From: Niastella populi
GTDB taxonomy: Bacteria; Bacteroidota; Bacteroidia; Chitinophagales; Chitinophagaceae
Reading direction: 5' to 3'
DNA: 43,657 nt
Assembly: GCF_002078015.1 (NCBI RefSeq)
Contig: NZ_LWBP01000219.1
Coordinates: 1 to 43,657, forward strand
Part shown: in pieces, positions 1 to 8,239 of the stretch
Position numbering within the stretch: the stretch's first letter is position 1
Layout of the letters: every line of letters begins with the position of its first letter
The notes under the pieces: model-generated
What the model was told of the DNA's origin: nothing
What the model saw: only the letters and a program-made list of their open reading frames with translations
Databases searched by the model: none
Translations under genes and position numbers: made by a program

Positions 1-7
1 ATAGCGT

Positions 8-91
8 ACCATTTTCATATGAAAACATGGTGTTTTCATATGGTGGAGTACCATTTTCATATGAAAATGGCATATCAGCATATGTATGGAA
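8..91. repeat. Four phased 21-bp repeats centred on CATATG
   Basis: CATATG occurs at 16-21, 37-42, 58-63 and 79-84, exactly 21 bp apart. Copies 1 and 3 contain TTTTCATATGAAAA, a perfect palindrome, and copy 3 extends to a 20-bp perfect palindrome at 51-70. Copy 2 keeps TTTTCATATG and copy 4 keeps mainly CATATG. Spacing of two helical turns puts all sites on one face of the DNA, as in iterons or cooperative operator arrays. The array may continue left of the window. Function is not known. Confidence 0.8.
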
Positions 92-98
92 TTAAACA

Positions 99-141
99 AA
101 AATGCCTTCCGGTTGGAATCACTTTCCAACCGGAAGGCATT
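99..141 (-). terminator. Intrinsic terminator of the 178-621 gene
   Basis: A perfect 18-bp stem (101-118 with 124-141) and a 5-nt loop are followed, read on the minus strand, by a T-rich tract (TTTGTTTAAT). It lies just after the stop codon of the minus-strand gene ending at 178. Confidence 0.85.
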
Positions 142-177
142 AGCCTTTTAAAAATCTAATTTTACAAAAAAACGTAG

Positions 178-621
178 TTATTCAATTGAGTGATCAGGTC
201 CAATGTCGCGCAAGGCTCTGCGTATGTCCTCTTCATCCTGCTTGATTAGTCTGGAAAACTCTTTCACACTGATAAAATCGTTCTTCTCTTTGCCAAGTAT
301 TGCCCGATTACTGGCTAATATCATTTGGGCTTTGCGTATTCCACATCCAAGCAATTCAGCTACCTGATTGGTATGAATAACAAACTGATACTTGTCATTC
401 CTTGCATACATTGGTTCGCCAAGTGGAAATTCATCGAACCATTCCATGGCTCGTTGCTTAAGGATCTCAATACCTTCGGCGGTCAGATACGGTAACCCGT
501 TAACAACAAAATAAGGCGCTTCACCAGGCTTAAGCCTCGCAATTGACTCGAGCGCCTTTTTCTTACTTTTTTCAGCCTGTGCCCGCGCTTCGGGCGAGTT
601 AAAAAATTCGACCATCTCCAT
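178..621 (-). CDS. Small protein with C-terminal helix-turn-helix-like region
   Basis: Not assigned to a named family. The frame is open to a TTG at 666, but the first ATG is at 621, giving about 147 residues starting MEMVEFFNS. The N-terminal half is charged and partly helical. The C-terminal third (VAELLGCGIRKAQMIL, then ISVKEFSRL) reads like an excisionase-type or MerR-type helix-turn-helix, so DNA binding is an inference. A strong terminator follows at 99-141, and beyond it lies the phased CATATG array, which could be its operator or target; that link is a guess. A frameshifted small gene lies immediately upstream at 681-891, and the two may once have formed a pair. Confidence 0.6.
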   Translation of the reverse strand: MEMVEFFNSPEARAQAEKSKKKALESIARLKPGEAPYFVVNGLPYLTAEGIEILKQRAMEWFDEFPLGEPMYARNDKYQFVIHTNQVAELLGCGIRKAQMILASNRAILGKEKNDFISVKEFSRLIKQDEEDIRRALRDIGPDHSIE

Positions 622-639
622 GTTAAAAGCTTTTAGTGA

Positions 640-956
640 TAAAATACTGTTACTAATAGCTACCAATCAGAGAGAAAAGTTTACATAGAAGGGAAATTAT
701 TTAATAGAACTATAGAAATTTGATTAAGCTTAACATCAGGAGGAATGAATTGTATAATATCGCGTGTTTCTTCCTCATTAAGACGAAACAAATGGCAGAA
801 TTCATTTTAATGTAGCAGCATTTAAAACAGCCTTTCTTTTGCCTCTTTCAAATGGGGAATTCCGGGTGTTGTCGTCGAAGTTATTATCCATGGTAAAAGA
901 TTATAGTTTGCGTACAAATAACAATACTAATCCTTACCAATCAGAGCGGGCGCTTA
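640..956 (-). repeat. Direct repeat pair CTCTGATTGGTA...ATTAGTA
   Basis: On the minus strand, two copies about 275 bp apart (about 640-690 and 915-956) share TATGTAA, a short variable stretch, CTCTGATTGGTA, three variable bases, then ATTAGTA. They sit just before the two small genes at this locus. This suggests a tandem duplication or a shared leader or regulatory sequence. Confidence 0.45.
681..891 (-). pseudogene. Frameshifted small gene upstream of the 178-621 gene
   Basis: From ATG at 891 the frame reads MDNNFDDNTRNSPFERGKRK and runs on to a stop after 29 residues near 802. A shifted frame then continues with a protein-like stretch containing FRLNEEETRDIIQF and ends with FPSM and a stop at 681. 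Joined by one indel it would be roughly 70 residues. Family unknown. The stop and the segment after it (TATGTAA...CTCTGATTGGTA...ATTAGTA on the minus strand) recur about 275 bp upstream. Confidence 0.45.
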
Positions 957-1077
957 CATAAGGGCGGGAGTTGTGGGAGAATTGATTTGTAAATATAAAA
1001 AATCTATGAAAATAAAAAATAATACGGCCGGGAAATTATACCTGCAATGCAGGCACGCAACGCTACCCATACAGGTA

Positions 1078-1113
1078 TAAAAAAGTCCCGCTCACATTTC
1101 GTGGCGGGACTAC
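1078..1113 (-). terminator. Intrinsic terminator downstream of the 1389-residue secreted protein
   Basis: AGTCCCGC (1084-1091) pairs with GCGGGACT (1104-1111), extended by CAC/GTG across a one-base bulge. On the minus strand it is followed by TTTTTTATA. It lies about 105 bp beyond the stop at 1216, after a stretch of GTCAAC-rich low-complexity sequence. Confidence 0.8.
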
Positions 1114-1215
1114 GTTAGTCGGGAGTACAGGATTCGGAAACTATGGTATTGGTCTTAATACTTTATAAATAACTCATCAACTAGCCAACCTGTCAACAAC
1201 CAGTCAACTCGTCAA

Positions 1216-4200
1216 CTACTCCTTAACAATCTTCCTCGTAACAACCTCCCCACCACGCTTCACCTGGATGAAATACGTCCCCTGCATATACTTACTTACA
1301 TCTATCCGATGCACGGCGCCTGTCATTCGCGCAACATGCACCACCCTCCCCATTACATCATGTACCACAATCTGCGCCCCGGCGCCATATTGAACAACCA
1401 GCTGATCCTTCACCGGGTTAGGATAAATAACTACCCCCCGCTCCATTTCACTCATCGCTGCCGGCGCTGCCGCCTGCCGCGCAGTCATCAATTGAGTAGC
1501 GCCAATGGTAAAGCTGCCTTCCGGTGCAAAGGCACTCCCTGCATACGCGGCATCTATCGTTTGCACACTCCACACATAATCACCCGGCGGCAATCCTTTC
1601 AGCTTCCATCCCAGGTTCTGGTAGGCATTGCCCAGTGAACTCGTCATGCGCACGCCCGTTGAAATATTCGCATTGGGGAAAATATAGTAATGCCCGTTCG
1701 CGCCCTTTACATATAAGTTATAACTCAGCGCTTTTACCGGCGTTTCGGCATCGGCGCCGGCTGTCCAATTCAACTGTACGCTATCACCCGCCACCTGCGC
1801 CTGTAAACCCGATGGCGCTAATGGCGTATTATTCGTATTCATTGTTACGTTCTTAAACAGGAACGCCACATTGCGCGTATACGCTCCACTATAACCGTTC
1901 AACAACACATCGGTTCTGCCATCATGATCGAAATCGCCCAGTTCTATAGTGCCTTTATTGATGCCGGGTAAATTCAAACTCTCGGGGCTTTTTGTAAACA
2001 CGCCCGTTCCATCGTTCAGGAAAATATTCGTTACCTCGCGCGCTTCACTGCTGCTGCGGCCGGTTAATAATATGTCGTAATCGCCGTCATTGTCCCAGTC
2101 TACAAACGCACTGCCTTTTCCATTACAGTTTTGGCGGTAATTCTGGAAAGTAGCTTTCTCTGTATAATTACCCGTACCATCGTTCAGGTACAACCGGTAA
2201 ATATCATGACTTCCGGCATCGCTGTAACCATCGCCATCGCCGTTCAGCAACATATCGAGGTCGCCATCGGCATCCACATCGGCAAACTGCGAACTGCCCC
2301 AGTGTTTTTGTTTGAACGGAACCGCCTGCTCGGCAAACGTTCCATCCCCATTGTTCTTCCACACTTGTGTATACCGGCGCGATGCGCTGCGGTTCCAGGC
2401 CTGCACACAAAAGTCGATATCCTGGTCATTGTCTATATCAACCCAGCTGGCATCGGGGTCCTGGATGTTCATCGCATTGTTCACCCGGTTCACCGGCGCC
2501 TGCACGCCTGTACTGTTTTGAAAATAGAACTTGTTGGCATTGCCATTTCCTATCATGAAATAATCGGGGTAACCGTTATTGTCCAGATCGGCAATACCCG
2601 CCACCGGCGCATTTACCTGCGGCATGGTTTCCAATGTGAAAAACCCGGTTCCATCGTTGCGCAACAGGCGCGCATAGGGCGCCCAGGCATTGGCGCGGTC
2701 CCACCCGGCAACAATCACATCCAGGTCGCCATCGCCATCCACATCACCGGCGTTTATACCCGGTGTATAGATGCCGGGAATACTTTGACCCGTGGAGGTA
2801 AAATTGCCATGGCCATCATTTTTCATTATGCCGCCTACATAGGGATCAACGCCTGAATAAATAATATCGAGGTCGCCATCGTTGTCGATATCGGCCGACA
2901 ATGATTTCCCGTAATCGAACCCAACGCCCACGCCGGCATATTCAATAGGCGGCTGTGGCGGCGGTATATATGGCCTGTTGAATGCCATCGCTTCATTATA
3001 CGCCATCGGCGATTTTTTATCGCGGTATACCATACCCGCCGGCGTTAGTACGGTGGGCGATTTATAGAACATGCGCCGGGTATCGCCTACCCATTCGTAC
3101 AATGCATAGCGTTCTACAAACGAACAGGTATCGAGCACGTTCAAAAACTTCGCAATGGTCTCCGCCTGATCGGCATAACCGGGCGTACAACAGGTCCAGT
3201 TGGCGCCATTGTTCCATTCGGTGATCCAGAGCGGACGGCCCGTACGGTCGTGTATTGCTTTTAAGCGGTTGTATAATTGTTGCGGTGTTTGTCCGCCCAG
3301 ATAAAAGTGCATGGCCACAAAGTCAACGCGGTAGTTCAATGCATCGGCGCGATCGATAAACGAATACAGCCATTCGAGTCCGCCATCACTGGGTGAAGGC
3401 GATCCGAGGCGCAATCCGCTGCGCATGAGTTCGGGCCACAATGCCAGCGCATCGTCGATGCTCATATTGGCCTGATCGGTACGTTCGGGTTCATTGAACC
3501 CAAGCGCATGGGTGCTTTTCTTTTTATTATTGATATTGCTGAACGCATTCCACCAGCGGTTGTGCCGCATAGGGATGTATTCAACATTGTGTCCGCTTAC
3601 GGCTACATTGTCCCAGTCGTATTGCCAGCTGGCATTGAGCGCTTCGGCGGCATCGCGTCCGCTCGTCCAGCCCTTTTTCGCAACCCAGCGCCAGGGTAGT
3701 ACGCGAACAAACGATACATCGTTGTACAAACCGGCGGGCAGCGAGTCGATAACAAGATCCTGTTTATCGGCAATATATACGCGGCTGTAACCCGTGCCCA
3801 TAGAGTCTTTGGCAAAAGTGGCCATATAGCCTTTTTTCAGCCGGAACGATTTTATGGCATCGTGCATGCCGCCCAGTTCGCCTGCTCGATTATACGTGTA
3901 CATTCCCAACTGCTGTGAAGCGCCGGAGCGGTTCAACCCGTCATATACCTGTAGTGGTTTGTAATCGTGGGGGTGACTGATCACCATGGTTCCCTGCAGG
4001 TATTGTTCTACCCGAATATTGCTATCGATCACCGCTTTTTTGCCATCGACCATTATCTGCGGCAGATACGTATTGGCGAGAACCGAGGGTTTTATATTCG
4101 GAAAGTACAACCATACGTTCTCACTCCGCAGATCGAGCATGGAGCCTTTTAACGGGTTGGCATCACCGGTGATGGTCACCTGCGCATTACCGAACAACAA

Positions 4201-5385
4201 TAATATTTTGTTGGTGATGGCAGCCACCGTATCAGTATAGTTATTGCGAATGAACGGCAGCATGGGCAGCGGTACGCGTTTTATCGAATACGTTTTGCTG
4301 GCGCCATTCTCGGCGGTCACCACAATTTTCATCTGGTTGGTGATATAGGCCGTAACCGGAGCCGCCACGCCGCCGGTATCTGTTATTGTAAAAGTAGCAT
4401 GGGGCGATACGGTGATGGCCGATCGCAGTTGTGCCACCCTGCAATTGATGGGCAGCCACACGCTCGCATTAAGGGGATTAAGCAAACCAACCGATACGTT
4501 GGTGATCTTGTTCTTCTCTCCCACATCGCGCAGCGTTATGGGGTATTGGCCGGAACCGTTCAAACCCTTTACCAGCACGGCCATGGTATCGGACACTTTT
4601 GCGGTGTCCTGCATGGCCACAGGTAAGCCACTTACCAAACTCACAATATCAACCGTTGCGGTGGGCGCCACCTGCAGCGCGCCTTTTAATTGTGTCACCG
4701 TTTTGCCAGGGGTAACGTTTATAAGGGTATGATTGGTTGTATCGATGCTGCCCTCGGTGGTGGAGAGGATGGAATAATCATTGATAAGGCTTACTTCCAA
4801 CTCATCGATCAGCACCTCGAGCGGTGCGGGCAGGGTGGTTGCGGAAGAACCGGTTTTGATGGCGAAGTATACATCCACGAATGCCGAGGTATCGGTTCCC
4901 GGTACTTTAAACACCTTTTTACCGCTGCAGCCATTCATTACGAAGGTGCCGTCGGTATTGGGACCGCAGCCGGCCCAGGTGCTGAAACCGCGCACCACAT
5001 CGCCGTTGTTGTTTGGGGCATAATCGGCGTTGGGATTAGGGGCTATGGTGCTCAGATAAATTTCGCACCAAAAGCTGGCGGCCATACCGGTTTTAAAAGC
5101 GCCATTCACCACATAGGATTTACCTACCTGCAGGGACAGTTTTTGCCAAAAAAGGATATTAGTCCGGTTGGGACTGGTGATGCGCAGGCATCCACCTGCC
5201 CCGGCCGCCGGCGTTTGGGCGGTATAGTTAAACGCATAGGACGCCGGGAATGCGCTACCCTGGTGGTAGACGGTCCACCCCGCGGAATCGCTCATATTAC
5301 CATTCGTTAGTTGTTGCTGCGCAAACAGCGCGGCAACCGGTAATATGGTTAGAAAAAATAATAGACATACATGAACTTTTTTCAT
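1216..5385 (-). CDS. Secreted multidomain glycoside hydrolase (GH128/Asl1-like) with FG-GAP repeats and T9SS sorting domain
   Basis: A 1389-residue exported protein. Residues 1-22 are a signal peptide ending in LFAQ. Residues 25-200 look like a galactose-binding-type beta-sandwich, and 205-370 like Ig-type repeats. Around 560-815 is a TIM-barrel-like region with GFNEPE (about 630) and LWITEWNNG (about 723), the two glutamates expected of Asl1-like/GH128 beta-1,3-glucanases. Seven calcium-type FG-GAP/VCBS repeats (DxDxDGDxD) follow at about 832-1155, then a fibronectin-III-like domain (about 1180-1280). The C-terminal region from VIYPNPVKDQ (about 1318) to the lysine-rich end is a type A T9SS sorting domain. 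Expected to be secreted by T9SS and surface-anchored or released. The substrate (a beta-glucan, perhaps fungal or algal) is inferred from family only. Monocistronic, with its own terminator. Confidence 0.85.
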   Translation of the reverse strand: MKKVHVCLLFFLTILPVAALFAQQQLTNGNMSDSAGWTVYHQGSAFPASYAFNYTAQTPAAGAGGCLRITSPNRTNILFWQKLSLQVGKSYVVNGAFKTGMAASFWCEIYLSTIAPNPNADYAPNNNGDVVRGFSTWAGCGPNTDGTFVMNGCSGKKVFKVPGTDTSAFVDVYFAIKTGSSATTLPAPLEVLIDELEVSLINDYSILSTTEGSIDTTNHTLINVTPGKTVTQLKGALQVAPTATVDIVSLVSGLPVAMQDTAKVSDTMAVLVKGLNGSGQYPITLRDVGEKNKITNVSVGLLNPLNASVWLPINCRVAQLRSAITVSPHATFTITDTGGVAAPVTAYITNQMKIVVTAENGASKTYSIKRVPLPMLPFIRNNYTDTVAAITNKILLLFGNAQVTITGDANPLKGSMLDLRSENVWLYFPNIKPSVLANTYLPQIMVDGKKAVIDSNIRVEQYLQGTMVISHPHDYKPLQVYDGLNRSGASQQLGMYTYNRAGELGGMHDAIKSFRLKKGYMATFAKDSMGTGYSRVYIADKQDLVIDSLPAGLYNDVSFVRVLPWRWVAKKGWTSGRDAAEALNASWQYDWDNVAVSGHNVEYIPMRHNRWWNAFSNINNKKKSTHALGFNEPERTDQANMSIDDALALWPELMRSGLRLGSPSPSDGGLEWLYSFIDRADALNYRVDFVAMHFYLGGQTPQQLYNRLKAIHDRTGRPLWITEWNNGANWTCCTPGYADQAETIAKFLNVLDTCSFVERYALYEWVGDTRRMFYKSPTVLTPAGMVYRDKKSPMAYNEAMAFNRPYIPPPQPPIEYAGVGVGFDYGKSLSADIDNDGDLDIIYSGVDPYVGGIMKNDGHGNFTSTGQSIPGIYTPGINAGDVDGDGDLDVIVAGWDRANAWAPYARLLRNDGTGFFTLETMPQVNAPVAGIADLDNNGYPDYFMIGNGNANKFYFQNSTGVQAPVNRVNNAMNIQDPDASWVDIDNDQDIDFCVQAWNRSASRRYTQVWKNNGDGTFAEQAVPFKQKHWGSSQFADVDADGDLDMLLNGDGDGYSDAGSHDIYRLYLNDGTGNYTEKATFQNYRQNCNGKGSAFVDWDNDGDYDILLTGRSSSEAREVTNIFLNDGTGVFTKSPESLNLPGINKGTIELGDFDHDGRTDVLLNGYSGAYTRNVAFLFKNVTMNTNNTPLAPSGLQAQVAGDSVQLNWTAGADAETPVKALSYNLYVKGANGHYYIFPNANISTGVRMTSSLGNAYQNLGWKLKGLPPGDYVWSVQTIDAAYAGSAFAPEGSFTIGATQLMTARQAAAPAAMSEMERGVVIYPNPVKDQLVVQYGAGAQIVVHDVMGRVVHVARMTGAVHRIDVSKYMQGTYFIQVKRGGEVVTRKIVKE

Positions 5386-5618
5386 TGGCAGGCAATTGTG
5401 GTTGAATGAATTTGTAAGGTGGGCAAGGTGCGTTGGATTTTTTTTCTGATGGAGGGTGGTTTTATGATTTTAGGGGGGACAAACTGGTAATGGGGGGAGT
5501 TGCAAAGGTGCTAAAAGGATTTGGGGAAGAATGCTTAGCTCCCTGGTTGACACGAGTCAACAAATCAATTAAAACCAACCACTTACCATACAATGAAGGC
5601 CATAGCGGCTAAATTCGT

Positions 5619-5626
5619 TATATTTG
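5619..5626 (+). promoter_or_regulatory. TAnnTTTG -7 box for the toxin/antitoxin-like pair
   Basis: TATATTTG matches the Bacteroidota -7 consensus and lies 22 bp before the ATG at 5648. No clear -33 TTG is visible. The upstream TTG at 5624 overlaps the box and so is unlikely to be a start codon. Confidence 0.55.
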
Positions 5627-5647
5627 ATTAGAATAATTTTAAATGAT

Positions 5648-5890
5648 ATGGCAGCCGGGAAACTTTTTTTTAAACTAAGCGCTGAAGAACAGGAAAACAG
5701 GTTAAAAGCTGTTTTGGAAAAGGAAATGGAAATTGCAAAAGCCAGGAACCTGCCAATCATTTACAGGAATGAGTTATGCGTTAAGCCAAATTATTTCATT
5801 CACAAATACCCCAACGGACGGCAGGAGCTGATAGAATTGAATCCCGACAATTCTGAAGAAACTGTAATAAAGGTTTTACAGGAAGCATGA
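5648..5890 (+). CDS. Putative antitoxin partner of zeta-like kinase
   Basis: About 80 residues from ATG 5648 (MAAGKLFFKLSAEEQENRL). An upstream TTG at 5624 would fall inside a promoter-like box. The N-terminal half is charged and helical; the C-terminal half contains YRNELCVKPNYFIHKYPNGR. Its stop codon overlaps the start of the kinase gene (ATGA at 5887-5890), so the two are translationally coupled. Small genes in this position before Bacteroidota zeta-like P-loop kinases are usually the neutralising partner. That role is inferred from position and size, not from a recognised domain. Confidence 0.6.
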   Translation: MAAGKLFFKLSAEEQENRLKAVLEKEMEIAKARNLPIIYRNELCVKPNYFIHKYPNGRQELIELNPDNSEETVIKVLQEA

Positions 5891-6498
5891 ACAATCCCGG
5901 TCTTTTTATAATAGCAGGACCAAACGGCGCAGGTAAAAGCCTTTTCTCAAAAGAATTAGCAATAACAGAACTGGAAGTTTTTGACGGCGACAAACACATG
6001 GCCGTACTGGTAAAGAAATATCCCGAAACGGGTAGTGAGGCGCTATGGTCGTATATCAATGAAAACATATTCGAGGAACAAAAGAAAAAGGTCATTCGTT
6101 CACGCCAAAATTTTGCGTTTGAAACCAACTTCAGCTCAGCGAATCCCATGAAGACTGCCCGGGAATTTAAGAAAGAAGGATATCAAATACATTTTGTCTT
6201 TATGGGACTTTCTTCAATAGAAGAATCGTTAGAACGAGTAGCGTGGCGTGTTCGTTTGGGAGGACATAAAGTGACAGAAGAGTCAATCAGATATAATTAT
6301 GAACATGGTTATAAAAACCTGTACAAATACATAACCGAATTTGATACAGTTCTTATTATAGATAATAGCATTTCTTTGGTTGGAAAAGTTGTAATACCTA
6401 AAAGAATACTACATATAGAGAATGGTGAAGTTTCCTTAATACCAGAGGAATATCCAGCCTGGGTGCAGCCAATTCTCGATACTTTCAAAATTTCGTAA
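5887..6498 (+). CDS. Zeta-toxin-like P-loop kinase
   Basis: A 203-residue protein that opens with FIIAGPNGAGKS (Walker A, residues about 8-18). It continues with FAFETNFSS and VAWRVRLGGHKVTEESIR, motifs typical of the zeta-toxin/AAA_33 kinase group, and IDNS near the C-terminus. Family members phosphorylate small substrates such as UDP-N-acetylglucosamine and are held in check by a co-encoded antitoxin. The overlap with the 80-residue upstream gene supports a toxin-antitoxin pair. Some relatives in Bacteroidota are annotated simply as AAA or zeta-family ATPases without proven toxicity, so the toxin role is probable, not certain. Confidence 0.75.
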   Translation: MNNPGLFIIAGPNGAGKSLFSKELAITELEVFDGDKHMAVLVKKYPETGSEALWSYINENIFEEQKKKVIRSRQNFAFETNFSSANPMKTAREFKKEGYQIHFVFMGLSSIEESLERVAWRVRLGGHKVTEESIRYNYEHGYKNLYKYITEFDTVLIIDNSISLVGKVVIPKRILHIENGEVSLIPEEYPAWVQPILDTFKIS

Positions 6499-6527
6499 AA
6501 AGCAGTTACTTCAGGGTGGGCGTAAAA

Positions 6528-6710
6528 TAAAAAAGGTCCACTGTAGAAACAGCCGACCTCTAACGATTGCTTGCCATATGAAAAAAAACGTAAGATCTGA
6601 TTTATAGTGAAGCTTTCGCTTCGTGGCAGCCTTCTCCTCTTTTGCCTTTATGCCTCTTTGCCTTTCCCTTTATGCCTCTATGCCTTGTTGCCTATGTGCC
6701 TTCTCTTATG
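6528..6710 (-). repeat. Copy A of the five-copy hairpin/terminator element (promoter-less)
   Basis: Carries the element's invariant parts: terminator hairpin 6535-6558 (GGTC, CTGT, AGAA loop, ACAG, GACC) followed on the minus strand by a T tract, the invariant CATATGGCAAGCAATCGTTAGA block, and the GAAGC-loop-GCTTC hairpin near 6609-6622. Instead of the promoter half it runs into low-complexity TTTGCC/ATGCCTC sequence and then the 3' flank of the 6744-7244 gene. It probably serves as that gene's terminator. Confidence 0.75.
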
Positions 6711-6743
6711 CCAGCCGGTGGAACTATTTGAAGAAATCACTGG

Positions 6744-7244
6744 CTAATCAACTCTTCCAACCAATTGAAAAACGGTATCGCGATAGTTACTGTTTGCATA
6801 TTCGAAGCTGACAGTGTCATGAAGAAGTATACTATAATACTTTTTTTCAGACATGGTATTTTTTGATATGAATGCAAAATAATAATTAACGTCGGTTCTA
6901 CCTGGCGCTATTTTAAAAGTATCAGACAAGGTTTTTACGTTGAACGCTTTGGCCATTTGACGTGGTACAATATCATATTCGCCGTTTTTTGAGCTGATTG
7001 AAAAATCGCGTATGTCAAAAAGTAATGAGTCCCTGTTTTTATTAATTATAACACATTCAATGGCAATTGACTTCTTTTTGCCTGAAGTGTAAAAAAAATG
7101 TGCATTAGAAAATTCTATAGTTAGTTGATTTTTTGCTGTAAAATTCTGGCAATACCTCTTACTGCATATAAAACGCGCATGATCAGGGTACCGGTGACAA
7201 TTAAAAGGCAATATAAACAGTAACCCAACAAACAACAGCTTCAT
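6744..7244 (-). CDS. Small secreted protein, paralogue 1 of 3
   Basis: A 166-residue protein with a hydrophobic N-terminal signal (MKLLFVGLLFILPFNCHRYP). No family recognised. It shares long blocks with the products at 7634-8134 and 10912-11409: the N-terminal YPxHAxFIC with a following Cys, a central KKKSIAIEC, a DSLLFD...FSISS block, PGRTDVNYYFAF, SEKKY, and a C-terminal QLVGR. The preserved cysteines suggest an exported, disulfide-bonded small domain, probably beta-rich. Downstream sits copy A of the repeat element. Immediately upstream is a decayed coding fragment resembling the end of a larger secreted or Rhs-type protein, so an accessory or immunity role is possible but unproven. Confidence 0.7.
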   Translation of the reverse strand: MKLLFVGLLFILPFNCHRYPDHARFICSKRYCQNFTAKNQLTIEFSNAHFFYTSGKKKSIAIECVIINKNRDSLLFDIRDFSISSKNGEYDIVPRQMAKAFNVKTLSDTFKIAPGRTDVNYYFAFISKNTMSEKKYYSILLHDTVSFEYANSNYRDTVFQLVGRVD

Positions 7245-7264
7245 AGTTTATGCATTTTAATATG

Positions 7265-7540
7265 TTACTGAGCTATGAATTTATTATAAATATGGTCTCG
7301 AAAATATTTGTAAAATCTATCTGAGGCATTTTCATTCGTTCCTGGCGTTTGATCAGAATCACCTCCTATAATCCATTGTTCATGCATACCTCAAAAGCCT
7401 TTGAACTGCGGTATTGCACCCTCAGCCGCACCTATAACGGATCCCCAGGTAATTTCATTGCCAAAGGCTACATTAATACCGGCGTTTGTAGCAATAAATT
7501 GAGCCATTCCATGATGAGGACAAGGTAAGGCTGTATTAAG
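7265..7540 (-). pseudogene. Decayed C-terminal fragment of a larger (Rhs/polymorphic-toxin-like?) protein
   Basis: The minus strand reads continuously as protein-like sequence (HHGMAQFIATNAGINVAFG, then GAAEGAIPQFKGF), meets an in-frame TGA at 7391-7393, and resumes with MHEQWIIGGDSDQTPGTNEN and SDRFYKYFRDHIYNKFIAQ to a stop at 7265. No start codon or N-terminal part is present. The style recalls C-terminal tails of Rhs-type proteins, but the family is not identified. It lies directly upstream of the 166-residue secreted paralogue, an arrangement repeated at the right edge of the window. Confidence 0.5.
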
Positions 7541-7585
7541 AATAATTAAAGCCCGTAATCTATGTGATTACGGGCTTTAATTATT
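7541..7585 (-). terminator. Perfect 20-bp stem terminator after paralogue 2
   Basis: 7541-7560 is perfectly complementary to 7566-7585 with a 5-nt loop. The stem core is GCCCGTAATC and the outer part is AT-rich, giving T-rich flanks on both strands. It lies about 50 bp beyond the stop of the 7634-8134 gene and may work in both directions. Confidence 0.8.
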
Positions 7586-7633
7586 TTACCTGAGATCGAT
7601 GGCCAGCCGGTGGAACTATTGAAATATTGCCGG

Positions 7634-8134
7634 CTAATACCTTGATCCAATCAACTGTAAAATGGTGTCGTGATAATTACTTCCCGAATATTTGAAGTTG
7701 ATAGTATCACTGAAAAGAATATCGTTATACTCTTTTTCAGACATCTTATTCCGTGAGACGAAAGCAAAGTAATAACCCAAACTGGTTATACCTGGTCCAA
7801 TTTTGAAAACGTCTGACTTAGATTTTACATTAAACGCTTCTGCCATTCGCCCTGGCACAACATCGTATTCGCTATTATTCGAGCTGATCGAAAAATCACG
7901 ACTATCAAACAGCAGGGAATCCGAAGTCTTATTATGTATAGCACACTCAATGGCAATTGACTTCTTTTTATCCGAAGTGTAAAATAAAATTGATCCTGTA
8001 AATTCTATCGTCAATGAATTTTCCGTCACGAAACTTTCACAAGGCCGCTGGCCACATATAAATTTCGTATGATCGGGGTACCTGTGGCAATGATACGGTG
8101 CTATAAATAATAAACCAGCAAACAACAATTTCAT
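7634..8134 (-). CDS. Small secreted protein, paralogue 2 of 3
   Basis: A 166-residue product with signal MKLLFAGLLFIAPYHCHRYP, the closest relative of the 6744-7244 product. Shared blocks include FICGQRPC, KKKSIAIEC, DSLLFDSRDFSISS, FKIGPG, YYFAF, MSEKEY, and a C-terminal QLIGSRY. Its 3' flank (GCCAGCCGGTGGAACTATT) also matches the 3' flank of paralogue 1. The duplication therefore included flanking DNA and is fairly recent. Function unknown. Exported, with conserved Cys. Terminated by the 20-bp stem at 7541-7585. Confidence 0.7.
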   Translation of the reverse strand: MKLLFAGLLFIAPYHCHRYPDHTKFICGQRPCESFVTENSLTIEFTGSILFYTSDKKKSIAIECAIHNKTSDSLLFDSRDFSISSNNSEYDVVPGRMAEAFNVKSKSDVFKIGPGITSLGYYFAFVSRNKMSEKEYNDILFSDTINFKYSGSNYHDTILQLIGSRY

Positions 8135-8239
8135 AAATAACTTATTAGCGTTTATTGTTCTATAAAATCAGGACCATACGTTTGTTTATAAAATCATGCC
8201 GGGCGGAGGAGCCGCCGGGCGCGACCAGGTGTATAAAAG

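Noticed and set aside
2131-2856. 241-codon open frame on the plus strand inside the large secreted protein gene
   Set aside because: It is antisense to the FG-GAP repeats; its isoleucine/histidine-rich composition follows from the repeat codons. No domain.
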